In this document: positions 48,030 through 58,616 of the stretch, piece by piece
Layout of the letters: each line of letters starts with the position of its first letter
Position numbering within the stretch: position 1 is the first letter of the stretch
Notes under the pieces: model-generated
The model's database searches: none
What the model saw: the letters and a program-made list of their open reading frames with translations, nothing else
What the model was told of the DNA's origin: nothing
Position numbers and translations under genes: made by a program
DNA from: Sparassis latifolia
Taxonomy: Eukaryota; Basidiomycota; Agaricomycetes; Polyporales; Sparassidaceae
Reading direction: 5' to 3'
Length of the DNA: 64,000 nucleotides
Assembly (NCBI GenBank): GCA_018466975.1
Contig: CM031559.1
Coordinates: 1,426,001-1,490,000, forward strand

Positions 48030-49247
48030 AAGGTGTGCCATGCATCCACCCTCGCCCACGAAGACATCCTAGCTAGCCAGGTCCTCGTTGATGGAGCCCC
48101 AGCCAAGAATGCCTCCGGAGCTATGCTCACAGAAGAGGAGCTCCTAACGAAAGCAGAAATGGCATACAGCTTGATGGGTATCAAGGCATCAGACGCTTCC
48201 CCCTCCTTCGCTTTCTGCTCGTGCAAGAAACTCCGAAATGGTGGGGTAGTATATAACATGAACAGCCCGACGTCGGCCAAGTGGCTACGTTCTACCGACG
48301 TCATGAAGACCTTTCTTGACCACTTCGGTGGTGGTAACTGCCAACTGAAGACACGTATGTATGCCGTTATTGCTGAATTTGTCCCGATAGCCTGTCGCCC
48401 CGATGAACCCCACTACCTTCAAATTATTGAATCACGCAACAACTATGACCCAGGTGACATCAAAAGTGCGCAATGGATTAAGCCTCTGGAACGCCGATCT
48501 GAAGGCCAACGTAAAGCCTACCTCATTATCCGTTTCACTAACCCAAAATCAGCAAACTCTGCACTCAGAAAGGGCCTGATTATCGCAGAAACTGACATTT
48601 CAGCACAGAAACTCATTCCAGAGCCCCGCAGATGCCTCAAATGTCAAAAGATAGGAGTCCCAGACTTTAGTGCAGACTGCAAATCCATCCATGACACGTG
48701 CGGTAAGTGTGCCTCTGTCGGGCACAGAACAGCTGACTGCCAGGAACTTGACCCAACCAACTATGACTATGCTAACTGCCAAGCCACGCATCGCCCAGAC
48801 TGGAAGGGGCATGCCACTTGGGACCGTTTATGTCCCATCTTCCTAAAAGAGTGGAAGAAGATGATGGACCGCCTCTCAGAGAGCAAGTACCATTTCTTCC
48901 CAACTGCTGACCCCACTTCATGGGAACAGATACACGAGGTTACGCCAGCTCATCCAATGGCCCACACAACTGCATTCCCAGCTCATACAATGACTAGCAC
49001 CCAACCTTTGCAGTCCCGAGCTAAGCAGAAGTATCCACAAAGCTGGGCAGACGATGAGCCCCCAGTTACCTTTCACTTTCAGAATGGCAACAAACGACCC
49101 TCGCAAGCTCAGCGGAAGCAAGCATACCAAGCATCCCAGGGTCGTCACGATACTAACCAAACACTAATCTATGACCATCTCAACCAAGCTGGCTCCTCCG
49201 AAGCAGCACACGACGGCCGCTCCCAACAATCTCTAGACTATGCCTGA
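48030..49247 (+). CDS. LINE ORF1 protein, 5'-truncated
   Basis: ~405 codons, open from the KDZ-block boundary with no ATG at the start, so the N-terminus is lost. A central RNA-binding-like region (K-A-Y-L-I-I-R-F-T-N-P; A-N-S-A-L-R-K-G-L) is followed by zinc knuckles (C-L-K-C-Q-K-I-G-V-P-D-F-S-A-D-C; C-G-K-C-A-S-V-G-H-R-T-A-D-C). The C-terminus is Gln/Thr-rich. ORF1 proteins coat LINE RNA. No internal stop. Its TGA stop overlaps the ORF2 start by 8 nt (ATGCCTGA at 49,240-49,247). Confidence 0.85.
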   Translation, partial: KVCHASTLAHEDILASQVLVDGAPAKNASGAMLTEEELLTKAEMAYSLMGIKASDASPSFAFCSCKKLRNGGVVYNMNSPTSAKWLRSTDVMKTFLDHFGGGNCQLKTRMYAVIAEFVPIACRPDEPHYLQIIESRNNYDPGDIKSAQWIKPLERRSEGQRKAYLIIRFTNPKSANSALRKGLIIAETDISAQKLIPEPRRCLKCQKIGVPDFSADCKSIHDTCGKCASVGHRTADCQELDPTNYDYANCQATHRPDWKGHATWDRLCPIFLKEWKKMMDRLSESKYHFFPTADPTSWEQIHEVTPAHPMAHTTAFPAHTMTSTQPLQSRAKQKYPQSWADDEPPVTFHFQNGNKRPSQAQRKQAYQASQGRHDTNQTLIYDHLNQAGSSEAAHDGRSQQSLDYA

Positions 49248-52200
49248 GTCCCATACTAACCCATCTAACTTACATATTTGCCAACTGAATCTTAATAAGT
49301 CTTAAGATGTGCAATCCGTGTTTTTAAACACGGTATCAGTCCGCAACTTCGACATTCTCCTCCTCCAAGAACCCTACCTAGATCATGCTAATATGAGTCG
49401 TGCCACTCCTCACTGGCGAGTTGTATACCCCCCACGACACCCATGTCCAGACACATGCACTCACTCTATCATCCTCATCAGCTCCCGACTCCCGACTAGC
49501 ATGTGGCGGGACCTACAGGTTGACTCCCCTGACATCACTGCTATTACAGTCAACTCGGATATAGGCCCTCTGCACATATTTAACGTTTACAATGACCAAG
49601 GGCATCAACAGACTCTACACCTGCTAAGTCGAAGCACTTGCAGTCTTAGCTTAGACCACACTAACAACGATCAGCAGGGACATATCATCTGGGCGGGAGA
49701 CTTCAACTGACACCATCCTATGTGGGACGAGGAGCGCAACCACCATCTTTTCACAGACCAAGCACTAACCCTCGCACAGCCGCTTCTAGATGCAATAGCG
49801 TCATTTGGCCTGGAGGTGCTGCTTCCTGCAGCCACCCCCACACTTCAAGCTTCAAGAACGAAGAATTTTACCTGCCCAGATAATGTCTTTGGATCAGATT
49901 CACTTGAGTGCAGGCTGACTTCCTGCGATGTAACTCCAGAGCTCTGTCCTGCCAAAATGGACCACTTTCCCATTTCCACATCCATCGATGTCTCCGTACA
50001 TCATGAGGAGTCCGAGAGACGTCGCAACTTTCGTAATGTCGACTGGCCGGAATTTCATCACACTTTGCAAGAACAGCTTGCCAGTGCCCATGCACCGACC
50101 AGGGAAATCCAGTCTGTGGAGGACTTCAACTCCATCCTGACTTCGGTAATGCAAGCAGTGGAATACACCATTGACATTCATGTCCCCATGTCTACTCCTA
50201 CTCCCTATACGAAATGATGGTGGTCCAGAGAGCTCAGCTCAATGTGGAAACAAGTAAGACACCTCACTAAATGTTCTTACAAAGCCAGGTCCAACCCTTG
50301 TCACCCGATACACATGGAGTACCATTCAGCTCGAAACCATTACGTGGACCGGATCAGGACTGCAAAGCGCGACCACTGGGAGGCCTGGCTGGAGTCGGCT
50401 GATAGCGACTCAGTCTGGACAATCAACAAGTTCACCCAAGCTGGCCCTACAGATGGGGGCAGGACCTGGATCCCACCACTCATGCCGACGAATGGTGTCG
50501 GAGAGCTGATATCAGACAACCAAGGTAAGAGCGAAATTCTTTACGACACTTTCTTTCCCCCTCCAGGCATAACCGCGACTCCACCAACCAATGTCACCTA
50601 CCCACCTCCTGCATTCCTCTTCACTCCGCCAACAGATGCCCAAATAGAAGCTGTAGTTAAACGGCTCAAAGACTTCAGGGCACCGGGTCCGGACAAGACC
50701 CCGAATGAGGTATACAAGCGGTGCATCGACATCTTACTCCCTTACTTAGGACCACTATTCTGAGTGACCTTCTCTTTGAAGATATACCCCAGCAGTTGGA
50801 AGATCTCTGACACAGTCGTGCTCCGCAAGCCAGGTCGGCCTGACTACACAGCAGCAAAAGCGTACAGACCCATCGCTCTCCTAAACTGTGTTGGCAAGAT
50901 TCTTTCCGCCTGCGTCACATAGACACTGGTACATGAAGCAGAGTTGAATGACTTACTAGCAAACGGACACATTGGAGGCAGACCAGGCCGTACCACTACG
51001 GATTCCCTACACCTTCTGGTACAGATGGTGAAAGATGTGTGGCGCCGTCATAAAGTCGCATCTATCCTTTTCCTGGACATTAAAGCAGCTTTTCTGAGTG
51101 CTCTCCCAGAATGTCTTCTCCACAATATGCACATGCGAGGGGTCCCAGTGGAGATTGTAGACTGGATCCGGCATCGCCTAGAAGGACGCCGCACCCACTT
51201 AATTTTTGACGACTTCACCTCAGCTATCTTCGAGATTCTCAGTGGCATAGATCAAGGCTGCCCCCTCTCTATCATCCTGTACCAGTTCTACAATTCGGAC
51301 CTACTAGACTCAGCCAAGCTCGCACTCACACTGGGACACATCGATGATGTGGCCCTCATAGTGACAGGTTCGAATTTCGAAGAAACGCATGACAACCTAT
51401 GGCATTGTATGGATCGCTCGGACAGGGCCATGATGTGGTCAGCAGACCACCAATCTGAATTCTTGCTAGACAAATTCGGCCTGCTGAACCTCTCAGCGAG
51501 GCTTCCATCACTAGGCCCAGCTCTCCAGTTACATTCCTGCACAGTACAGCCCACGTCAACATACAAGTTCCTCGGTGTTCTTCTCGATCACCACCTTCGC
51601 TTCCGCGAACACACAGCATACGCGCTCGCCAAAGGCACAACGTGGGTACAGCAGTTCTGCCGCCTCGCCAAGGCAAAGTCAGGCATCCCCTACCCATACA
51701 TGCGACACCTGTACATCAGTGTCGCTGTACCCCGCATGCTGTACGCAGTGGATGTCTTCCTAACACCCATGCACACCCTTCCCGGACAGTCGAAGACACA
51801 CAGATCTGTATCAGCGATCAAGTCTCTCGCTCGCGTTCAGTGACAAGCAGCCCTGCTCATCACAGGAGCACTTTCATCCACAGCCACAGACACTCTCGAT
51901 GCACATGCCTCCCTTCTCCCATTCCGCCTTCTCATTGACAAGGTCTGCCACAGAGTGGCTGCCCGACTCTGCACTCTTCCCCTGTCACACCCCCTACACG
52001 ACCAAGTCGCATGAGCTAGCACCCGCTACGTCAAGAGCCACCGCTCCCCCCTACACGAGCTCCTCCATGCATACCAGATCTTCCCGGGGAACATGGAGAA
52101 GATACAGCCAGTACGCTTACACCCTACTTGGACACCGAGATTTCAAGTCGAGGTTGCTCCCAGCAAAGCAGAGGCATTAGACAGCGAGTTGAAATGGGCT

Positions 52201-53175
52201 GACGCAGGAGGGATCCAAGTATACACCAATGGATCAGACATTGATGGGGGAGTTGGAGCCTCCGCGGTCCTATACTGTCCTGGGTCCAGCACTGTCAAGG
52301 TACTTAGATACCATCTGGGCCCATCATCAGAGCACTTGGTCTACGAGGCTGAAGTAGTCGGCCTTGTCCTGGCCATCCACTTATTGAAATGGGAAATCAG
52401 TGTACGGTCGGCCTCCTGTGCTGCCGACAACAAAGCATCCATCCTCGCTACCAAGCTGCGAAAACCAGCACCAGGCCACTATCTGATTGACATGCTCCAT
52501 CACGATGTTGACACACTCTACTGCACACATGCCATCGATCGCCACAACCTAACCTTCCATTGGGTACCAGGTCACAAGGACGTCGAAGGAAATGAACAAG
52601 CAGACAAGGAAGCCAAAGCGGCCGCGCGAGGCAACTCCAGTCCACAAAATTGCCTCCTGCAGTCCCTGCACAGCCATCTCCCAACCAGTGTTTCAAAAGT
52701 ACACCAATACCACATGACACGGCTGAAAGAGACTGCACAGACGCACTGGAGGGAATCCGAATGGGGACAGAAGTTTGCATGCATCAATGCCTCTCTCCCA
52801 TCCAAGAACTATGGGAAGCTCATAGTGAATCTCCCCCGATGACACGCCAGCCTCCTCATGCAACTCCGAACAGGTCACGTTGGCCTGAACCAACACCTAC
52901 ACCGCATCCGCAAGACTCCGAGTCCAATATGCCCAGCCTGTCATCTCGCCCTCGAGACCGTTCAGCACTTCCTTCTCACTTGCACAGCATACACCGGCCA
53001 ACGACATGCGCTCCAACTGGAGCTCAGCGCTGCAGGATCCTTGTCACGACTACTCACCAATCCGAAGGCTATGAAACCGCTTTTTTGCTACATCCACACC
53101 ACCGGTAGATTCCTGGGCATATTTGGCCCTCTCGACAGTTCAGACAAACGGTCCAATGACCTACCAGAGAAGTGA
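49240..53175 (+). pseudogene. LINE ORF2: endonuclease, reverse transcriptase, RNase H
   Basis: One frame from ATG 49,240 to the stop at 53,175. APE endonuclease: L-L-L-Q-E-P-Y and G-D-F-N-*-H-H-P-M-W (49,360-49,730). RT: G-I-D-Q-G-C-P-L-S and H-I-D-D (51,337-51,348; usually Y/F-x-D-D, so Tyr is His here). RNase H: Y-T-N-G-S-D, Y-E-A-E, A-D-N-K-A-S, W-V-P-G-H-K-D-V-E-G-N (52,200-52,610). C-terminal zinc-like C-P-A-C ... H-F-L-L-T-C (~52,930-52,985). Premature stops: TAA 49,303; TGA 49,708, 50,215, 50,761, 51,841, 52,012, 52,840; TAG ~50,920. Each fits a single C-to-T change in CAA, CGA or CAG. Confidence 0.92.
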
Positions 53176-53647
53176 CCCTGTTCCTCTGCCATCTACTCCT
53201 GACAAGCCTCTTTGACAGACCCACCAGATGAACGACTCACGCTGTACATGCATTACTTACTACCTACATCATTTTTCCCCTTCATGCCCCAGAGATCGGA
53301 GGAGTTTCGACGGCCAGTGGGGGACCACTGGACGGATCCCTGTACACAGCAAGAGACACTGTCCAGGACAGTAAGCCGTCACCCAAAAGTGCGACAGGTT
53401 TAGATCCCGGTCTCTAGCGTTCAATCGCCAAGGGTGGCCTATCGGCCTTTATCTTCCTCCTCTCTTACTTCTAACTATACTCACCCACTCTATACCATCT
53501 TATAGCGCCTCTCAAGCTTTGCAGAGCACTATGTTTACACTGAATTCCCTTTAGGTATTCTCGTCCCTACATACACTAGTACTATGTCTACCATAGGGCT
53601 TCGCCCTCGCGGACAATAAACACATGAGGCCAAAAGAAAAAAAAAAA
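53176..53647 (+). other. LINE 3' untranslated region and A-rich tail
   Basis: No ORF. It ends AATAAACACATGAGGCC then an A-rich run, the expected LINE 3' terminus. Confidence 0.75.
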
Positions 53648-54953
53648 CATGGAATGGAACACATATGGTGACAAGGTCCGAATTGGCCCAATATGAAGAA
53701 GCCGCAACATTGTGCAAAGAACATCATGCACTCCAGCCACAATGGGGTAGGAGCAAAGCAAATTGGCATTAAACAAGACTGCGCGCTCAGCTGTGTCACC
53801 ACGCAAATGATATGTAGCCTTGTTATGACGAATAATGGTATACTGAGTGCCTATGGCACGCAACAGCAGCAGACCGATGTCAATGATGACATATTGTAAA
53901 GGTGTACAAACCCTTCAGAAACAATTTGCTAGCTGTAAAATAAGTATTAGCATATGCTAAGGTTGAAACATGGCGAACAAAGTTACACACCTAAAAAAGC
54001 TGCAAAATGGGCCAACAGCCACCCGAGTTGAATGAGGATGTTGTGCATGGGGACGGGAATAAACAGTGATGTAGTATACTGATACACCGGAAAACTCATT
54101 AAATTCAGTATATATATGTACTTCAAATAGCATCCGCAATCACGTGAAATGGATAAAACCAAACAGGTGCAGATCAATAATGCGAAAACAATGCCAAATG
54201 TAAGAACACGAGTGAACAGGGGGCGGGATAACTCAAGCAGGAAGTGGAATAACTCAGTGTAAATGGAATAACTCAAGTGGGGAGTGGATAACTTAAGCGG
54301 AACACAGATAAGCTCGGAAGAGATTACATTCCAAAACAGGTGGGGGTACAACATTATGTAAGCATGCGCTCCAACTCACGAACTCTAACCTGATTCATAA
54401 GTGAATCGGAATAACTGATTCCTTAGGGAATCGGTAGTCTCATAACCAGCCATTCTGAGATTCAACCCTTTTTAGGATCTGTGTGGAGGGTCATCATAAC
54501 GTCTGGTGACTTTCCGATTTCACTAAATCGGGTATGAGGTGGGGATGGTGAGCCTTTTGCTTATATAAGGATAGGAGGTCTGCCTCCTATCTCGGCACGC
54601 ATCATCATAATGTCTGGTGACTTTTGTATAGAAGGGGGTTATGTCACATGGGTGTGACCTCAGCCAAAACTCGAAACATGCGAACTCGAACGCGGCACAT
54701 TCACGGGCCATTGATGGCTAGAATACAGTTCGGGGTGCATATATGGTTGCATACTACATCAGGAACTTGGGATAGCTCCATAGGCTCCATATGGTAGCGG
54801 ACGGAGCCCCGGAGTGATGGAAATCCCCCCCATCATACGGAGCAGGCCGTCTCCGTGCCGTGCTGGATGGAGATCACATCTCTGCATGGAGCTGGATGGA
54901 GACAGCATGTGGCTCATGGGACATACTCGCGAGCACCAGGGACAGGCTCGAGT
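53648..54953. other. Non-coding stretch with small repeats
   Basis: No gene. GTGGAATAACTCA-type words repeat at 54,230-54,310. CATCATAAYGTCTGGTGACT occurs at 54,492 and 54,602, ~110 bp apart. Confidence 0.6.
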
Positions 54954-55465
54954 TGTTGGATATTCTCAGAAAATACTCATAGAGCATGTAGGAAGAGATA
55001 TCAATGCTGTCTAGATACATCTGCTTGCTTGGGGCCTTTAGCTCTCTCTGTCTGTAGCTGGCATCTCCATGCAGAGGTACAATCTCCATCCAGCTCCGGA
55101 TGGAGCCGAGGAGATCTATCCTCCATCCGGAGGAATCCCGATTCTCTGATGTACATGAATATTTATCAGCAGGAGGCAGGAGATGTGCAGGTACACGTGG
55201 GATGACCAGCGTGACACGCGCTGCGCGGGAGCTACAGCCAGGAGAGCGTTATATACCCCCCCCCCTCTATACGACTTTCACCAGACGTTCTGCTGTGCGA
55301 CTCTCTCTTTCTGTCCGTTTTCGGTAAGTCGCACGTGAACGTCTGGTCACGAGACTAGGGAATCGGAACATCCGTCCGAAATTGGATCCGCACATCTGAA
55401 TGCGGCAGCCGGTACGTCCGTCCTCCGAGTCGTCTCTTTGATTTACGGTAGTCGCGCCTCCAACA
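54954..55465 (+). mobile_element. Probable solo LTR (512 bp)
   Basis: It begins TGTTGGATATTCTC and ends GCCTCCAACA, a 7-bp terminal inverted TGTTGGA/TCCAACA typical of copia-class LTRs. It contains a TATA-like GTTATATACCC before a C-run (~55,245-55,265). No 5-bp duplication (CGAGT against GCTAT) and no internal copia coding were found, so it is an old solo LTR or a truncated element. Confidence 0.55.
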
Positions 55466-55468
55466 GCT

Positions 55469-55678
55469 ATGGAGAATCCTCACGCAGAGAGACAGAACGT
55501 CCTTCTTCAGCGCATCATAAAGAACGCCGTAGGTCTACTTATTCCTCAGGCTGCCTACGCCGCAGAGTCGCTGACATTTAGCAGGACAAATGCACAGAGA
55601 CTATCATCGAGCTTAATCATTGTCTTGAGGTATGCGGACGATTACCCTCTGCTTCCTGAACAGGCTGACGCAGAGTAA
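55469..55678 (+). CDS. Small ORF of unknown function
   Basis: A 69-codon ORF (M-E-N-P-H-A-E-R-Q-N-V-L-L-Q) starts four bases after the LTR-like segment, so it could be transcribed from it. The composition is protein-like and helical (Q-R-I-I-K-N-A-V-G-L-L), but there is no domain and no second exon that I can identify. Confidence 0.25.
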   Translation: MENPHAERQNVLLQRIIKNAVGLLIPQAAYAAESLTFSRTNAQRLSSSLIIVLRYADDYPLLPEQADAE

Positions 55679-56407
55679 GTAGGAGATCGTTCACGCGAAC
55701 GTGCACGTTACGACGGCCGCTGACTTGGTGACAAAGTATCGCAAGAACGTACAATACAATTTGGACGCAACGCGTACGCCCGATGCGTAGCTCGTTACGT
55801 ACCATCTTACCAAGGCAATGCTGCGTGCCGCACATTCAGTGTTTGTTTGAATTGATCAGGATAGAAGTATTTTGGAGAATTTGTACGTCCCTTACTATAA
55901 GTCTCGAAGTTGTTGCGCATTCCAAGCTGCCCAAATAGAATGATGCCACATGACTCTGCGGGCCGCCGCAAGGATTATACAAATCCATCTAAGTGCGTGA
56001 GGCGTGATCTGATTTTCCACTGGCCGTAGTCAAACAATCATCTACAATCTATTGGTGAACAGCATTGGACAACAAGTAGCGCGACAAACATGAGCTCTAC
56101 GGACCACAGACAGCACATTTTCGACAACGCAGAACGGCGGACAGCACCACATTCTACAACATCTACAAAACAAGACAACAAATAGCACAAAGCTGATAAG
56201 AGAGATCACAACAACCGAGAAACACAGAGCGACTAAATCAAAGTTGGTCCGTGCAGAAACAAGCCACAGCATTTTGACAGCCAATAGCGTTTGGCGAGAC
56301 GACCCAGTGATGGCTCACTGAAGAAAAGAGAATGATTGATGGACGCACTGGCGTTGGCTATCTGAGGTATCAACGTGAAATGCATAAGAATAAGAGAGGG
56401 ATGCGAC
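55679..56407. other. Intergenic stretch
   Basis: No gene, repeat or RNA recognised. Confidence 0.6.
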
Positions 56408-57402
56408 TCACTCAGGTTTGCGGCTCATGACCTTCTTTTCAAGGGGGCATGGATGAGAGCCGGCGGAATGAGAGTAAACGATATAATTACACCCAGGCTT
56501 CTCGCACACGAACCGCACAGAGTTGTGGTGGGTGTGGACGATGTGTCTCTTCAGTGCACGCGAGTCCATCTCACTTTGGCAAGAAGGGAGTACGGCCGGA
56601 TACCCTACCGCGCCGCACGACATTTTCTTGCCGGGCCGCAAGCCATGTTCGACGAGGTGATTCTCTACGTCCTCATACGTGCCCTTGAAGAATTTGTTGC
56701 ACCCTTGAACATGGCATGTGCAGTAATCCTTCAGGACCTCGCGGCGGCATCGAGGTGCAGAGTGAGGGTGATATCGCTGCGAGCTCGGGGTAGAAAGGTA
56801 CAACTGCCACAGCTCACCAACGGAATCGATTGGGATACCAGATATGTTTGGGAGATATTGGGCTACTGCAGCGCCGTTCACGTGCGCGCCCAACTGATGC
56901 CAGGAAGCTCCAGGAGCGGGAAGTTCTGACTGCAACCGTTGGAAGACCAGTGGTGCACCACGAGCAGGTTCCGAGCGAGACAACCGGGGAACAGTAAAAT
57001 CAGCGGAGAGACCTGTATGGAACCTGTTGACTTCGTCGAACGAATTATAGATTTTCCTTTGCTCTCCAGAACGAGGGCGCAATGGTTCGGTGAGATGCGA
57101 GGCCCCGGTTTGAATGTTGTCGCGTGGCGATAAGCGCGAGGAGCCTGCGGCGGGATTCAGACGCGCACTGTACGTCCGGAGAGAATAATCGACGTTGGAC
57201 TGCACTTCATTCCAGGCGTTAGTGTCCGAACGGATGATTCGCTCTGCCTCGAACCAGGCGTTAGCAACATTCTCGTCGGGTTGGCAGACCAACCAATCCT
57301 GCTCGACGCTGTTGAAAGCGTATCTGTCCATGCGTGAGCAACCGTTCGCCTATGGCTGAAAAATGACACGCACTGCGGGTTTGCAGATGGAGTACGAGAC
57401 AT
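56408..57402 (-). CDS. C2H2-like zinc-finger protein, paralogue A (314 aa)
   Basis: Exon 1 (57,402-57,374) M-S-R-T-P-S-A-N-P is joined through a 50-nt intron (57,324-57,373, GTGCGT...CAG) to exon 2 (57,323-56,408). The N-terminus has S-V-E-Q-D-W-L and A-W-F-E-A-E-R-I. A Pro/Ser linker follows, then a C-terminal finger block: C-H-V-Q-G-C-x12-H-x3-H, then C-G-A-V-G-Y ... H-I-V-H-T-H, then C-E-K-P-G-C. Spacing is that of C2H2 fingers, so nucleic-acid binding is likely. The same domain plan, the same intron position and the same donor occur in the gene at 63,050-63,959. No internal stop, unlike the mobile genes. Target and role unknown. Confidence 0.75.
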
Positions 57403-57539
57403 CGATATTGAACCGTAATTGAACCGTAGAAAAGTGGTGAGTGACCTAGATGAAGTGAGCAAGAACTGTGCACAGAGCTGGCTTTTAAAGAAAAGGAGAC
57501 CCCTTCTGCTACTCTGACATAACACTTTAGCACCGCTTC

Positions 57540-58190
57540 CTATTGGGCAGGCCTTGCATGCCATGTTTTCGAAGCATGCGAGCGATGAGTTGCACGGCTC
57601 ATCAGTGTGATACCGCGATCTGCAAGCAATAAATCTCTGTGAGCACACTTGAGAGGGAACTGAATCCGTACCAATTTTTTGACGTGTCCAACAAACCACA
57701 TAGACATTTCCCCAGTGTCGAAACCTCCTTTCTCCACGTCCGACGCTATCCTAGTGGGCGAGATGTCTTTCCGAATGGTACCCACGTGGTGATGTTTGAG
57801 GCACTCTGAAACCGTGAAGGGAATTGAATACTCTGAGCCACAGAACAATGGAGTCTCCACGAATGGCTGGGGCTCAACAATGGGCAAAATGACTCAATCT
57901 GGTTGTTATGGCATCGAATTTGGCTGTGTCGTCTATAGCCATATGTTACTGCACATAGCCTATCAGAAGCAAAGTGAACAGCCACTCACTTGTTTCATCG
58001 AAGGACATCCCTTGCGTCTCTTGATCTCGATCTGACATATCAATGGTTGCAGCATCCACAATGCACACACAAAAGATTCATAAACGTAAATATTCGTACT
58101 CGGAAAATCGACGCCTGCCCTCTTGAGCTCAAAACATCCGAGAAGGACTGCCGGGGAGGCTGGAAGCTGAATGAAGACATTGAACATCCG
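57540..58190 (-). CDS. Possible uncharacterised multi-exon gene
   Basis: Two minus-strand open segments look protein-like: 58,187-~57,990 (M-F-N-V-F-I-Q-L-P-A-S-P-A-V-L-L, hydrophobic) and 57,887-57,540 (F-C-G-S-E-Y-S-I-P-F-T-V-S; D-I-S-P-T-R-I-A-S-D-V). A GTGAGT site follows M-K-Q at ~57,985, but no splice that keeps the frame was found. They lie between two host genes. Could be non-coding. Confidence 0.25.
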
Positions 58191-58616
58191 TTGTCAATAC
58201 CGCCTGCGAATGAGCTGCATGAGGATGCTTTTCAAAATTGCGGTCAGCAAGTTGCCAGCGAGGGCTGAGCAAAGTAGCATGATTGCAAGCAACAGTTCCT
58301 ACAAAGATAGTTGTAGCTTGGGACGGAAGGACCGCTGAAAGACTCACCTTCAGGTGGGTGTGGATGGTGAAACATGCGCACAATGACTTGTACCACGGTG
58401 AGCCAACTTGTTGCAAGCAGCACACCAGCACGACCAATCATGCATGGAAAAGTGACATCTTGTGCTGTCGGCAAACAGCCCGATCGCCGCTCAGCCGCGA
58501 GCGCCCAGCGAGTGCGCGCTTCGCCTTTACCGCCCACCACGTCAGGTCCGCGGGCCTCTGCTCCGTCTGTCTCGTTCTCTGCTGATTCCCTTAACTTTAT
58601 CTCTACCTCAGTGACC

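Larger units (their letters stand above)
48029..53647 (+). mobile_element. LINE (APE/RT/RNase H type), 5'-truncated
   Basis: ORF1 with zinc knuckles and ORF2 with APE endonuclease, RT, RNase H and a C-terminal Cys/His motif match Tad/I-like fungal LINEs. The 3' end has AATAAA (~53,617) and an A-rich tail (AAAAGAAAAAAAAAAA, ~53,634-53,649). The 5' end is missing: the ORF1 frame opens exactly at the inverted end of the KDZ block. ORF2 carries eight premature stops, so it is not active. Confidence 0.92.

Noticed and set aside
54954..55465. Full-length copia element starting here
   Set aside because: Ends look like an LTR, but no copia coding sequence or second LTR follows within the window.
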